NCBI RefSeq assembly: GCF_013426915.1
Contig: NZ_AP023180.1
Location: 1,922,001 to 1,986,000, forward strand
DNA from: Paraburkholderia sp. PGU19
GTDB taxonomy: Bacteria > Pseudomonadota > Gammaproteobacteria > Burkholderiales > Burkholderiaceae
Length of the DNA stretch: 64,000 bases
Direction: 5' to 3'
Each line of letters begins with the position of its first letter. Within the stretch, counting starts at the first letter, position 1. This document shows positions 24,948 through 33,174 of the stretch, in pieces. The notes below the pieces were generated by a model, which saw only the letters and a list, made by a program, of their open reading frames with translations, did no database searches and was not told the origin of the DNA. Position numbers and translations under genes: made by a program.

Positions 24948-25151
24948 TCAGCGCTTGTAACGAACTTCGAGTGCGTGCAACGCGTCGCTGAGCCTCTGGA
25001 CGCGCCTGATCTGTGACGGCACCAGCGCGGCAAGCGACACCGATTCGATGCGGTTGCGCCAGTAAGACAGCGGAATACCGTCGGCAGCGGAGATGCGCGA
25101 GATGACGTGTTCCAGGTGCTCGATATCCTTTTCTATCTGCTCGTGATTCAT
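24948..25151 (-). CDS. Small hypothetical protein, 67 aa
   Basis: Start at the ATG at 25151 with GGAAGG a few bases upstream. The sequence MNHEQIEKDIEHLEHVISRISAADGIPLSYWRNRIESV is protein-like, charged and probably helical, with a compact ending LHALEVRYKR. No domain is recognised and no signal peptide or membrane span is seen. The frame continues upstream to 25292, but that part looks non-coding. It stands next to a decayed hydrolase gene. Function unknown. Confidence 0.6.
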   Translation of the reverse strand: MNHEQIEKDIEHLEHVISRISAADGIPLSYWRNRIESVSLAALVPSQIRRVQRLSDALHALEVRYKR

Positions 25152-25607
25152 TGCCTTCCCCGTCGTCCCTCGCAGGGCGCCTCGGTTAGCACAGAATGTG
25201 CCGCGGGAAATCGACTGCCGCTCTCTCAATGTCGTTGTAGTGACTGCACACGCTTCCCAGAATCGGATGGGCAGCGCATTGTTCCTTGTCACGCAACCTC
25301 ATCCGCTATCAGAAATCTATACGAGGATATCGATGCGTTCCGTTGGGCGGCGCACGGAAGCGCCTCGCGCGATGCGCCAGCGCAACGCTCGCGGGTCGCG
25401 CGAGTCGACGATCGCGAGTGGTTGTTCAAAGCGGTCGAGAAATCCGCCGACGCATGCTTCGATCTGCGCGAATGCTACAACGAAGACGCAACGGTTCAGG
25501 TCGATGCATGTGCATCGACCGCGACATGCAGCGCGCGATATATCGTCGTGACGTGCTTCAGGAAGTCAGCGGGCCGCGAGCGCGGCCCGGCATGGCGGCA
25601 GTGCTAC
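25152..25607. other. Intergenic region with a perfect hairpin and a terminator
   Basis: About 455 bp without a gene I can defend. At 25499-25520 there is a perfect 10-bp inverted repeat (GGTCGATGCA and its complement) with a 2-nt spacer. At 25571-25588 the stem GGGCCGC/GCGGCCC with a 4-nt loop lies 20 bp past the lipoprotein stop and is a likely terminator, although no long T-run follows. Rightward open frames crossing this stretch show no recognisable family. Confidence 0.45.
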
Positions 25608-25886
25608 TTACTTTCCGCGGCAGGCGTAGAGCAGGCTGCGCACGCCGTTCTGGGTCGTCGTGCGTATCGTGTCGAACGCGCCGCCACACATCGCTTGCGC
25701 CTGCTGATCGCAGTTGTCGGAGCCTGCGGGGCATTGAACGAGCGTGGTGGGCTGGCCATCCGGCGCGAAGAGCGGCGGCGCGCTGCTGCACGCGGCGAGC
25801 GCGCCCGTCATCGCGACGACGACCGAAAGCGCCGCGCCGCGAACCCAATGCATGACGCGCGCCGTGGATGTTTGACTGCGTTTCAT
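25608..25886 (-). CDS. Small outer-membrane-type lipoprotein
   Basis: 92 residues from the ATG at 25886. A lipoprotein signal is visible: basic start MKRSQTSTARVMHWVRG, hydrophobic AALSVVVAMTGALAAC with lipobox LAAC, then SSAPPL. The mature part of about 60 residues has three further Cys (VQCPAGSDNCDQQAQAMCGG) and ends LLYACRGK. After cleavage at the lipobox Cys it should be anchored in the envelope. No domain is recognised. It is followed by a GC-rich hairpin. The neighbouring upstream gene also encodes an exported protein on the same strand, 74 bp away. Confidence 0.75.
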   Translation of the reverse strand: MKRSQTSTARVMHWVRGAALSVVVAMTGALAACSSAPPLFAPDGQPTTLVQCPAGSDNCDQQAQAMCGGAFDTIRTTTQNGVRSLLYACRGK

Positions 25887-25960
25887 GGAAAACCCCGTTG
25901 GCCACTTGTTTTTCGACGAACGCGATTGTGCCATGGCCGAGTTGCGTTGCGTTTATCGTG

Positions 25961-26533
25961 TTATTGAGTCTGTGGCTTCGGTTCAGTTATCGGCTCTGCT
26001 ATCGGCTGTCTGTCGGGTTCCGCAAGCGTCTTGTAGGGCATCGGTCCATGCGTGCTCCCGGCGATGCGCATGAACACCTGCTCGACGTCGGGGATCGCTT
26101 CGAGTTGCTGCTGCAACGCGTGCCTGTCGAACGATGCGGGCGCGCAGCCTTCTGCATAGACGAAGCGGCGCTGCACCGTGATCCACACGCTCGTGCCGTC
26201 GAATGCATGCGGGTTCGTAAAGCGCGCGTGGATCGCGCTGGCGATATCCGCGTCATACAGATAGGAATTCGGCTTCGTGCATTTGTGCGCGAGCCAGCAG
26301 GTCGTGCCTCGCTCCACGCGATAGTGCGCGTCGTCTTCCATCTGTGCGTGCGTCATCATCGGGCCGAGCGGCACGGGGCAATCGGCGATCGCGTGCGAAA
26401 GCGCGAAGAACGGATCGTTGTACCAGTTGCGCCGTTCACCTGGCGCCGCCGCCGATGACGCCTCTTGCGCATGCAGCACATTGCAGGCGACGCTCGCGAT
26501 AAACGGCATGATCCAAACGATCCAGCGTGCCAT
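25961..26533 (-). CDS. Exported protein with BON-like segment
   Basis: 190 residues with signal peptide MARWIVWIMPFIASVACNVLHAQEA. The middle part, YDADIASAIHARFTNPHAFDGTSVWITVQRRFVYAEGC followed by LQQQLEAIPDVEQVFMRI, has the alpha-beta-beta-alpha-beta order and 'variant of the same residue across strands' look of BON domains, which bind membranes or phospholipids in the periplasm. A Pro-rich tail (EPITEPKPQTQ) ends the protein. Four Cys remain in the mature part. It is on the same strand as the lipoprotein gene downstream. The BON assignment is tentative. Confidence 0.65.
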   Translation of the reverse strand: MARWIVWIMPFIASVACNVLHAQEASSAAAPGERRNWYNDPFFALSHAIADCPVPLGPMMTHAQMEDDAHYRVERGTTCWLAHKCTKPNSYLYDADIASAIHARFTNPHAFDGTSVWITVQRRFVYAEGCAPASFDRHALQQQLEAIPDVEQVFMRIAGSTHGPMPYKTLAEPDRQPIAEPITEPKPQTQ

Positions 26534-26607
26534 GGCCAGGTCTCCTTTGGCTTCGGGTTGCTGTCAGCATCACGATCGTACTGCGCGGCGGCTTTGCCCG
26601 GCGACGC

Positions 26608-28068
26608 TCACACTTCGATGCCGTACGCAGCGATCTTCTTGTAGAGCGTCGCGCGCCCCATGCCGATGCGCGCGGCCGCTTCCGTGACGCGTCCTTCGCA
26701 CGCGCGCAACGCTTCGTCGATAAAACGCTTTTCGAACGCGGCCATCGCGTCCGCCCACTGTTGCGGCTGCGCTTCGTCCGATACCCCTGCCGCCGTGATC
26801 TGCACGGGTGCGGGGGCATCGAACCCAATATGTCCGCGCACGGGCCCGATGAACGGCGCAAGCGCGCGCGCATCGATACGCTCGCTGTCCGACAGCATCA
26901 CCGCGCGCTCCAGCGTGTTGCGCAACTCGCGCACATTGCCTGGCCAGCCGTACGCGCACAACAGCCGCAGCGCGTCGTCCTGCAGTTCGAAGTGACCGCC
27001 GCGCACCTGCGTCGACAGATCTTCGAGGATCGTATAGGCGAGCGCCTCGATATCCGTTTGCCGCTCGCGCAGCGGCGGCGCTTGAATGGTGAGCACGTTG
27101 AGGCGATAGAACAGGTCCGGGCGGAAACGCCCTTCCCCGACAAGCGCGGGCAGATCGGCCGAAGTCGCCGCGATGATCCGCACGTCGGCGCGCACGATCC
27201 GATTCGACCCGAGCGGCTCGAACTCGCGATCCTGCAGCACGCGCAACAGCTTGCCTTGCAGCGGCAAAGGCATATCGCCGATTTCATCGAGAAACAGCGT
27301 GCCGCCATCGGCCAACTCGAACTTGCCGACGCGTCCCTTGCGGTCCGCGCCCGTGTACGCGCCCGCCGCCGCGCCGAAGAACTCGACTTCGAGCAGCGCA
27401 TCGGGAATCGCCGCGACGTTGACGGTGACGAGCGGCTTGGTCGAGCGCGCGGACGCGCCGTGGATCGCATGCGCAAGCAGTTCCTTGCCGGTGCCCGTTT
27501 CGCCGAGCAGCAATACGGGCGAATCGACTTGCGACGCGCGACGCGCCTGGCGCTTCACTTCGAGACTGGCCGCACTCGTGCCGACGAAGCTCGCGAACGT
27601 GTACTTCGCGCGGCGCGCCTGCGCGAGCGACTGGCGCGTCGCGATCAGTTCCTGTTGCACGCGCGAGTAGTGGGAGAAGAGCGGGGTGAGCGCCTTCATC
27701 TCGTCGAAGAGCGCAAAACCGACGGCGCCGACCGTCTTGCCCGCGTCGTCCTTCAACGGCAGGCGGGTGACGACGAGCGGCTCGCGGTCGGTTTCGAGAA
27801 TGTCGAGCAGGATCGGCTTACCCGTCATCACGACTTCGCGCATCAGGCTATTCGGGATGACGGCTTCGCAGTCGCGGCCGATCGCCTGTTGCGGATCGGC
27901 AAAACCAAAGCGTGCCGCGTAGCGTTTATTGATCCACACGACGCGCGCGTCGGCATCGACGATGAAGGTGCCTTCGCTGAAGTTCTCGAACGTGCGGAAG
28001 AGCGAGTCCATCGCGCGGCGCAGGACTTCGCTGTAGGTCGCGGGCAGGCCCGACCAGTCGTTCATCAT
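26608..28068 (-). CDS. Sigma54-dependent transcriptional activator with PAS sensor
   Basis: 486 residues. PAS domain at about 20-130 (FSEGTFIVDADARVVWINKRYAARFGF), AAA+ domain at about 160-395 and a Fis-type HTH at the end (ACEGRVTEAAARIGMGRATLYKKI). Walker A GETGTGKE lies near 187, the sigma54-contact loop is GAYTGA near 235 (usually GAFTGA; Tyr is a known tolerated form) and Walker B is LFLDEIGD near 259. A WPGNVRELRN motif is present. It hydrolyses ATP to open sigma54 promoters. The divergent GntP gene carries such a promoter and an upstream palindrome, so it is the evident target. The leader contains a hairpin-family element, and ribosome site AGGAGAC precedes the ATG pair. Confidence 0.95.
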   Translation of the reverse strand: MMNDWSGLPATYSEVLRRAMDSLFRTFENFSEGTFIVDADARVVWINKRYAARFGFADPQQAIGRDCEAVIPNSLMREVVMTGKPILLDILETDREPLVVTRLPLKDDAGKTVGAVGFALFDEMKALTPLFSHYSRVQQELIATRQSLAQARRAKYTFASFVGTSAASLEVKRQARRASQVDSPVLLLGETGTGKELLAHAIHGASARSTKPLVTVNVAAIPDALLEVEFFGAAAGAYTGADRKGRVGKFELADGGTLFLDEIGDMPLPLQGKLLRVLQDREFEPLGSNRIVRADVRIIAATSADLPALVGEGRFRPDLFYRLNVLTIQAPPLRERQTDIEALAYTILEDLSTQVRGGHFELQDDALRLLCAYGWPGNVRELRNTLERAVMLSDSERIDARALAPFIGPVRGHIGFDAPAPVQITAAGVSDEAQPQQWADAMAAFEKRFIDEALRACEGRVTEAAARIGMGRATLYKKIAAYGIEV

Positions 28069-28086
28069 GTTGTCGCTGTCTCCTGT

Positions 28087-28130
28087 GGATCATAGTGGGC
28101 GCTTCAGCGCTTACTGTGATCCCGTGCAAG
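28087..28130 (-). promoter_or_regulatory. Leader hairpin of the sigma54 activator gene
   Basis: Outer arms GGATCATAGT (28087-28096) and ACTGTGATCC (28113-28122) pair with one wobble position around a core GGGCGCTTCAGCGC, with a CCGTGC tail. It lies immediately beside the AGGAGAC ribosome site and is the same family as 22960-23093. Confidence 0.65.
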
Positions 28131-28247
28131 GCTGATACCTTTTATGCTTATTGTCTCAATTTGTGGACCGATTATCTCACGTACGAGACCTGCAACAACC
28201 CCGCTGATTAAGGTATGCTTCGCCGAATCGAATTCGACAGACTGCAA

Positions 28248-28269
28248 TTTGTCTCCATTCAGAGACAAA
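28248..28269. promoter_or_regulatory. Palindromic upstream activator site
   Basis: TTTGTCTC (28248-28255) and GAGACAAA (28262-28269) form a perfect inverted repeat with a 6-nt spacer. It lies about 70 bp upstream of the sigma54 promoter of gntP, a normal distance for enhancer-type activator binding. A further TTGTCTC half-site is at 28151-28157. The likely ligand is the divergent activator (inference). Confidence 0.6.
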
Positions 28270-28340
28270 TTTGTACTATCGTTCGAATCGTCGCGCGGCT
28301 CTTTTCGCCGCCCGGGCCGCAGAAGCCCGGCTGACGGGCA

Positions 28341-28355
28341 TGGCACGGAACCTGC
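28341..28355 (+). promoter_or_regulatory. Sigma54 promoter of the GntP permease gene
   Basis: TGGCAC at 28341-28346 with the invariant GG at 28342-28343 and GC at 28354-28355, exactly ten bases between GG and GC as sigma54 requires. The -12 part reads CTGC rather than TTGC. It is about 70 bp upstream of the permease start and next to a sigma54 activator gene. Confidence 0.8.
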
Positions 28356-28425
28356 GTTCTCGGGCGCCGGCCACCGCGCCTCGCCGCGCGCGTCCACGTA
28401 GAACAACCAAGCATTGGAGACTCAA

Positions 28426-29829
28426 TTGGCTTTTGTCATCGTCCTCGCCGCCCTGGCGTTCCTGATGTTCGCCGCTTATCGCGGCTACAGCGTCATTCTC
28501 GTCGCGCCGATCGCCGCGCTCGGCGCGGTGCTGCTGGTCGATCCCGCCGCCGTCGCGCCCGTGTTCTCGGGCATCTTCATGGAGAAGATGGTCGTCTTCG
28601 TGAAGCTGTACTTCCCTGTGTTCCTGCTCGGCGCCGTGTTCGGCAAGGTGATCGAATTGTCGGGTTTCGCCGCGTCGATCGTGCACTCGGCAATCCGCTA
28701 TATCGGCCGCTCGCGGGCGAATGCGGTGATCGTCGCCGTGTGCGCGCTGCTGACATACGGCGGCGTCTCGCTGTTCGTCGTCGTGTTCGCGGTGTATCCG
28801 TTCGCCGCGGAACTGTATCGACAGAGCAATATTCCGAAGCGTCTGATGCCGGGCGCGATCGCGCTGGGCGCGTTCTCGTTCACGATGGATTCGCTGCCGG
28901 GCACGCCGCAGATCCAGAACATCATCCCGACCACATTCTTCAAGACGACGGCATGGGCCGCGCCCGGCCTCGGTATTGCCGGTTCGCTGTTCATCATCGT
29001 CGTGGGCCTGTCGTTCCTCGAATGGCGCCGCCGCTCGGCGATGGCGAAGGGCGAAGGCTACGGCACGTCGCTGCTGAACGAGCCGGAGAAGATGGAAACC
29101 GACAAGCTGCCGCATCCGCTGCTGGCCATTGCGCCGCTGATTCTGGTCGGCGTCGCGAACTTCGTGCTCACGCGCATGATTCCCGAATGGTACGGCGCGA
29201 CCTACACCGTTTCGCCCGACGTGCTGCCCGGTAACCACGGCGCGCCCGTTACGGCGACGATCAAGTCGCTGGTCGCGATCTGGTCGGTGGAAGGCGCGTT
29301 GCTGCTCGGCATTCTGCTCGTCGTCATCACGGCGTTCGGCAGCGTGAAGGAGCGTTTCGCTTCGGGCACGAAGGCGGCTGTCGGCGGTGCGTTGCTCGCC
29401 TCGCTCAATACCGCGTCGGAATATGGTTTTGGCGGCGTGATCGCGGCATTGCCGGGCTTCATCGTGGTCAGCGATGCGCTCAAGAGCATTCCGAATCCGC
29501 TCGTGAATGCGGCCGTGTCGGTGAGTTCGCTGGCGGGTATCACGGGTTCCGCATCGGGCGGCATGAGCATCGCGCTCGCGGCGATGTCGGATCTGTTCAT
29601 CAAGGGTGCCGACGCTGCGCATATTCCGATGGACGTGCTGCATCGCGTGGTCGCGATGGCGAGCGGCGGCATGGATACGCTGCCGCACAACGGCGCGGTG
29701 ATTACGCTGCTGGCCGTCACGGGCCTCACGCACCGCGAGTCGTATCGCGACATCTTCGCTGTGACGATCATCAAGACGCTGGCTGTGTTCTTCGTGATCG
29801 GGCTTTACTACGCGACTGGGCTGGTTTAA
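28426..29829 (+). CDS. GntP-family permease
   Basis: 467 residues with about twelve to fourteen hydrophobic spans. GntP carriers import gluconate, other sugar acids or 3-hydroxybutyrate with protons. Typical stretches are TYGGVSLFVVVFAVYPFAAELY, the SFTMDSLPGTPQIQNIIP motif and SVSSLAGITGSASGGMSIALAAMSD. The TTG at 28426 is chosen because GGAGA lies 6-7 bp before it; an in-frame TTG at 28414 overlaps that site. It is transcribed from a sigma54 promoter and controlled by the divergent PAS-AAA activator. Regulation of this kind is common for short-chain hydroxyacid or ketone-body carriers, so 3-hydroxybutyrate is one candidate, not proven. A strong terminator follows. Confidence 0.9.
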   Translation: MAFVIVLAALAFLMFAAYRGYSVILVAPIAALGAVLLVDPAAVAPVFSGIFMEKMVVFVKLYFPVFLLGAVFGKVIELSGFAASIVHSAIRYIGRSRANAVIVAVCALLTYGGVSLFVVVFAVYPFAAELYRQSNIPKRLMPGAIALGAFSFTMDSLPGTPQIQNIIPTTFFKTTAWAAPGLGIAGSLFIIVVGLSFLEWRRRSAMAKGEGYGTSLLNEPEKMETDKLPHPLLAIAPLILVGVANFVLTRMIPEWYGATYTVSPDVLPGNHGAPVTATIKSLVAIWSVEGALLLGILLVVITAFGSVKERFASGTKAAVGGALLASLNTASEYGFGGVIAALPGFIVVSDALKSIPNPLVNAAVSVSSLAGITGSASGGMSIALAAMSDLFIKGADAAHIPMDVLHRVVAMASGGMDTLPHNGAVITLLAVTGLTHRESYRDIFAVTIIKTLAVFFVIGLYYATGLV

Positions 29830-29849
29830 GTAAGCCGCTGTACTAACGC

Positions 29850-29877
29850 AAAAGGGGGCGCACTGCGCCCCCTTTTT
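29850..29877 (+). terminator. Intrinsic terminator of gntP
   Basis: Stem GGGGGCGC/GCGCCCCC (29854-29861, 29865-29872) with a 3-nt loop followed by TTTTT, and A-rich on the left side so it could act in both directions. Confidence 0.92.
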
Positions 29878-29938
29878 CATTGCACGCCGCTCACATGCAA
29901 CCCGTCGATCCAGCAGACGTGAGCGGCATCACGCACGT

Positions 29939-31222
29939 TCAGCTGGACACGTACGCAACATACGGCCCAGCGCCAGCCGACGACGCCGGCTGCCCCGAAA
30001 TGCCGTAGTACATATGCCGGCCGTAGAAGAACGGCATGCCGATGTCGATCGAATTGAACAGCGCAACGCCCAGATTATTGAACGCGTAGTTGCCGGAATT
30101 GATCAGCGTCACGCCGTTGCTGACGTTAAACTTGACGGTTGCCGTAGCGGAATTGGCCGCCGTGAAGACAGCCGACATTCCCGTCGGCGCCGCCGGCGTG
30201 TAGAAGCCGTTCGATGCCTTGCTCAGCGCCGTGCTCTGGAAGTACAGACCGCTCGATCCAGAATCGAAGAATGCCGTCTTGCTGTACGAGCGTCCTTCGA
30301 ACACGGCATCCATATCTCCCCAGATACTGGTCGGCAAGATGGTCGCGTTGGTGCCGCTCAGCGCATTGTTCGATTGCGTGTCGATGCCGAAGACGAGCGT
30401 TCCCGTTCCCGTTGCAGCACCCGTATCGGGCACTTGCGCCATCTCGACGATCACGCCGTTGTTGTCGGTCGTGAACTTCGTTACAGGGTTGGTCACCTGA
30501 TTGGCGATCGTCACCTGCGCCGGCGTGCAGCTCGAACCCGTGCACACGTAGTAGGCACCCGCGACAAGGCTGTTCTGACAGTTGGCGCCGCAATCGTTCG
30601 GCGACGTGCCGATACCGAGAATGCCGTTCGCGCCGAGCGCCGTGGGCGTCGTCATGTTGGTGCCGACAAGGCAACCGTTGATGCCCGTCGGAATGGTCGC
30701 GGCCAGCGACGGATCGGCGATCACCTGGATCGGCACGTTCTGCGCGACTTCGCTCGACAGGCTCACGTCTGCCGTACGCACCGTGCCCCATGTGTTGCCC
30801 GAGCCGAACGACTCGCATTCCGCGACGGCTTGAGCGCCTTGCATCTGCTGCTGCAAATTGTTCAACGTCGGAATGACGGAAGCGAACAGGCGCAGGCCGA
30901 ACGATTCGGTGTCGACGAGCACGTTGTCGATCGTCGAGCAGTTCAACGCGGCGCCGCTATTCGGCGCGCAAACCTTCACGCTCACCATCGGGAAATTCCG
31001 CACGTTGCTGAACGACGAAACGACGATAGGCACCGTATTCGCCGAGCCCGACGACACAGGCACCGCCGTCGGATCGGCGAATGCGGTGCTCACTGCCGCC
31101 GCAGGCGTCGACGTGCCGGTTGCGCTGCTCGTCGACGCGTTCGACGAACCGCCGCCTCCGCCGCATCCAACCAGCGCCACACACATGCCGCTGACGGCAA
31201 GAATCCATTTCAATGCACGCAT
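29939..31222 (-). CDS. DUF3443 family lipoprotein
   Basis: 427 residues. Lipoprotein signal MRALKWILAVSGMCVALVGC followed by a Gly-rich linker (GGGGGSS) and a low-complexity Ser/Thr/Ala stretch. The folded part contains NTVPIVVSSF, CSTIDNVLVDTESFGLRL, GANGILGIGTSPNDC, TFFDSGSSGLYF-like AFFDSGSSGLYFQ and MPFFYGRHMYYGI. The DTES and DSGSSG motifs recall aspartic-protease-like folds, but protease activity is not established. The family is common in Burkholderia and is almost always paired with a DUF2844 protein, which lies 16 bp upstream here. The ATG at 31222 is chosen by the lipobox. Function unknown. Confidence 0.88.
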   Translation of the reverse strand: MRALKWILAVSGMCVALVGCGGGGGSSNASTSSATGTSTPAAAVSTAFADPTAVPVSSGSANTVPIVVSSFSNVRNFPMVSVKVCAPNSGAALNCSTIDNVLVDTESFGLRLFASVIPTLNNLQQQMQGAQAVAECESFGSGNTWGTVRTADVSLSSEVAQNVPIQVIADPSLAATIPTGINGCLVGTNMTTPTALGANGILGIGTSPNDCGANCQNSLVAGAYYVCTGSSCTPAQVTIANQVTNPVTKFTTDNNGVIVEMAQVPDTGAATGTGTLVFGIDTQSNNALSGTNATILPTSIWGDMDAVFEGRSYSKTAFFDSGSSGLYFQSTALSKASNGFYTPAAPTGMSAVFTAANSATATVKFNVSNGVTLINSGNYAFNNLGVALFNSIDIGMPFFYGRHMYYGISGQPASSAGAGPYVAYVSS

Positions 31223-31238
31223 TTTCAGTCCCCTCGCC

Positions 31239-31706
31239 TTATTGGATATCGTCGCTGCCCACGCCGGCGGGAAGACCCGTCGGCAACCACGCACGTCCGA
31301 CGTACGCGCCCATATGGCCGCCCGTCTGGACTACGACATCCGAACGCTGCACCGTCGCGGGACCGAATGCGCTGCCCTGCTGCGCATGCTGTTGATTGAC
31401 GGTGTCGAGGTAGCCCGCAAAGTAGCTGCCCAGCAGCGAGCTGAGATCCGGCATGTGGGGGCCATGCCAGGACACGGCGAAGACCACGCCCGATTGACCG
31501 ACGTACTCGCGCACCAGCGTGCCGTCGGTGAGCGTCGCTTCGCTGACGGTGTAGGGCACGGCCGTTGCGCTCAGGCGCATGACAGCCTGAGTGGAGCTTG
31601 TGGTCGTTGTTGCGGTGTAGGTGGGAGACGAGCCAAGCGCCGCGTGAGCGGAAAGGCAGTTGGCGAATGCGGCTGCTGCCAACAGGCATTGCAAACGTAA
31701 CTTCAT
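31239..31706 (-). CDS. DUF2844 domain exported protein
   Basis: 155 residues. Signal peptide MKLRLQCLLAAAAFANCLSAHAALG. The mature part has YTVSEATLTDGTLVREYVGQSGVVFAVSWHGPHMPDLSSLLGSYF, the hallmark of DUF2844, and then VQRSDVVVQTGGHMGAYVGRAWLP. It is presumably periplasmic and works with the DUF3443 lipoprotein encoded 16 bp downstream. The pair forms a two-gene operon. No biochemical role is known to me. Confidence 0.88.
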   Translation of the reverse strand: MKLRLQCLLAAAAFANCLSAHAALGSSPTYTATTTTSSTQAVMRLSATAVPYTVSEATLTDGTLVREYVGQSGVVFAVSWHGPHMPDLSSLLGSYFAGYLDTVNQQHAQQGSAFGPATVQRSDVVVQTGGHMGAYVGRAWLPTGLPAGVGSDDIQ

Positions 31707-32109
31707 TCAAGTCCTCGGTTTATTTTTTCTTCGATTGAAGCCAATCCCCGTTCGCTCACGACATGCGAGCGATTTGATATTTTGCTTCCGTCGGGTCTTT
31801 AAAGGCACTACTACCACTTAGATCTTCATTCATGATTTTTGCATTTATTCCGCATTGACTAGAACATGACAAAGATCAAACTCTGTTAACGGTCTGAGGG
31901 TTTTAAACTGAAGGGAGACGCAGGAGAAAAGCCAAGCTCGCCTGCAATATGTGAATTGCAAAATGAGAGGCGACTTCAAACAGACAGCAGAATGAAATGT
32001 ATAGAAAGATTATATTAATCTTTTAGATGCCGGGCTGTCGTCACGCAATGCGGCTTTAAAGGTGCTTTATCCGCGCGAGGAAATGGTTTAAGAAGCGCGC
32101 ACAAACAAC
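31707..32109. other. AT-rich non-coding region upstream of the DUF2844/DUF3443 operon
   Basis: About 400 bp, clearly lower in GC than the neighbouring genes, with several A/T-runs (for example around 31830-31860 and 31990-32025). No gene is seen. It probably holds the operon promoter and may be H-NS-bound. Confidence 0.45.
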
Positions 32110-32142
32110 AACGGCGCGCTGCCCGAAAGCAAGCGCGCCGTT
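32110..32142. terminator. Intrinsic terminator
   Basis: Stem AACGGCGCGCT (32110-32120) and AGCGCGCCGTT (32132-32142) with an 11-nt loop and a T-rich right flank. It lies 14 bp past the stop of the small leftward frame 32156-32335, on whose side it reads A-to-T as a bidirectional terminator. Confidence 0.75.
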
Positions 32143-32155
32143 TTATTCGTTCTTG

Positions 32156-32335
32156 TTAGAGAGCCTGAACCGACGGACCATCGTGTTTCGTCGATTCGAC
32201 GACGATGTCTCCCCGATCATGTTCGACCTTCGCATTGCGATTCAGGTCGGCGCCAACCTCGCGCGTGCCTGAAGTCGATACAGATTCCGTCATGGTGTCC
32301 AGGGAAGGCGTGAGATAAATAACGACAGATCGCAC
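32156..32335 (-). CDS. Possible small protein, 59 aa
   Basis: A leftward frame with GGAG 5 bp before a GTG at 32335 and a terminator after its stop. The product VRSVVIYLTPSLDTMTESVSTSGTREVGADLNRNAKVEHDRGDIVVESTKHDGPSVQAL is partly acidic and has no domain or membrane span. An ATG at 32293 would give 45 residues. Support is the terminator and ribosome site only, so it could be spurious. Confidence 0.4.
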   Translation of the reverse strand: MRSVVIYLTPSLDTMTESVSTSGTREVGADLNRNAKVEHDRGDIVVESTKHDGPSVQAL

Positions 32336-32472
32336 AGAAACTCCGTTTGGCACCGAGCAGTTATTTTAACGCATGCGACCGGGACCGCTCGCGTTTGTGC
32401 GATCGGCGGACGAACAAAATCCGGACGACGCCGGGCGGCGCCGTCCTCATGCATCGACGGAAAGTGCCGGCT

Positions 32473-32712
32473 CTAGTGGCGCATCGACTCCGGCAGCGAC
32501 AGCAGCAACGCCGTCACATCCATGTCCTCGTCGAGTTCAGGCCAGATCAGTTGCTGCTTGTCGATCGAAATGGCGAAGTGTTCGCGCTCCGCTTCGGTTG
32601 CCGCAGCGAGCGTGGGAAACCAGTTGAGTGGAAACTCGACGGCGCGGCCGTCGGACAGATCGAGAAACAGGTGTGCACTATCGAAATGCACATCGACGGC
32701 ATCGGCACGCAT
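32473..32712 (-). CDS. DUF2442 domain protein
   Basis: 79 residues from the ATG at 32712, which has GGGAGG 7 bp upstream. The sequence VDVHFDSAHLFLDLSDGRAVEFPLNWFPTLAAATEAEREHFAISIDKQQLIWPELDEDMDVTALL fits DUF2442 end to end. Such proteins are often found beside DUF4160 partners in toxin-antitoxin-like pairs, but no DUF4160 gene is present here. It stands alone between two other small genes. Role unknown. Confidence 0.85.
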   Translation of the reverse strand: MRADAVDVHFDSAHLFLDLSDGRAVEFPLNWFPTLAAATEAEREHFAISIDKQQLIWPELDEDMDVTALLLSLPESMRH

Positions 32713-32816
32713 GATTGCCTCCCGCAGGGGTCCACTCAAACGATAGTCGTGCCAGCCCCGCGCTTCAAGCGCATTGCACGGGGCGCGAACAGAAAAAATC
32801 GCGGCGGAGAAACCCC

Positions 32817-33071
32817 TTACAGTTCGGGCCGCGCGAGGTCATGTTCGACGATATGCTCGCCGTACACCTGCGCCGCAGCGAGCGCTTCTTCTTTGGTCGG
32901 ATAGGGACCGAGATCGGGCGCGCCGTCGAACGGAAAGAGCAGGCGCCCGTCCGTCTTGCGCACCACGCGCAGCACGCCGAAAAAGCGCCGGTAGCCCGCG
33001 AGCTTCGAGCCCGCGCTGACTTCGAAATCGCCCTCGCTCTTGCCGGGCACACTGGGAATGAAACCGCTCAT
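32817..33071 (-). CDS. Small conserved Burkholderia-type protein, 84 aa (possibly DUF6723)
   Basis: The sequence MSGFIPSVPGKSEGDFEVSAGSKLAGYRRFFGVLRVVRKTDGRLLFPFDGAPDLGPYPTKEEALAAAQVYGEHIV is compact and protein-like. The pattern of a short beta-rich part followed by PTKEEALAAA and a helix recalls small proteins with a DUF1508-like or DRBM-like fold; I believe the family is DUF6723 but cannot check. It is cytoplasmic by appearance. It lies downstream of the CoA-transferase promoter region on the same strand as DUF2442, 100 bp apart. Function unknown. Confidence 0.7.
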   Translation of the reverse strand: MSGFIPSVPGKSEGDFEVSAGSKLAGYRRFFGVLRVVRKTDGRLLFPFDGAPDLGPYPTKEEALAAAQVYGEHIVEHDLARPEL

Positions 33072-33174
33072 GATGACGTCTTGAATGCGTGCACTGTCGT
33101 GCGAAAAGCGCTATTTTCGCACGCTCACTGTGAGCGGTTCATGTCAGGAACCGCATGCGCATTCAAGCGCGCAT

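Noticed and set aside
25107..25967. A 286-codon rightward frame over the lipoprotein region
   Set aside because: The second half is antisense to a convincing lipoprotein gene, and the first half matches no family; there is a weak ribosome site only at another frame (25332).
28276..29880. A 534-codon frame antisense to the GntP permease
   Set aside because: Composition is Arg/His/Glu-rich as expected from reverse reading of a high-GC gene, it has no domain, and it overlaps a clear membrane transporter.
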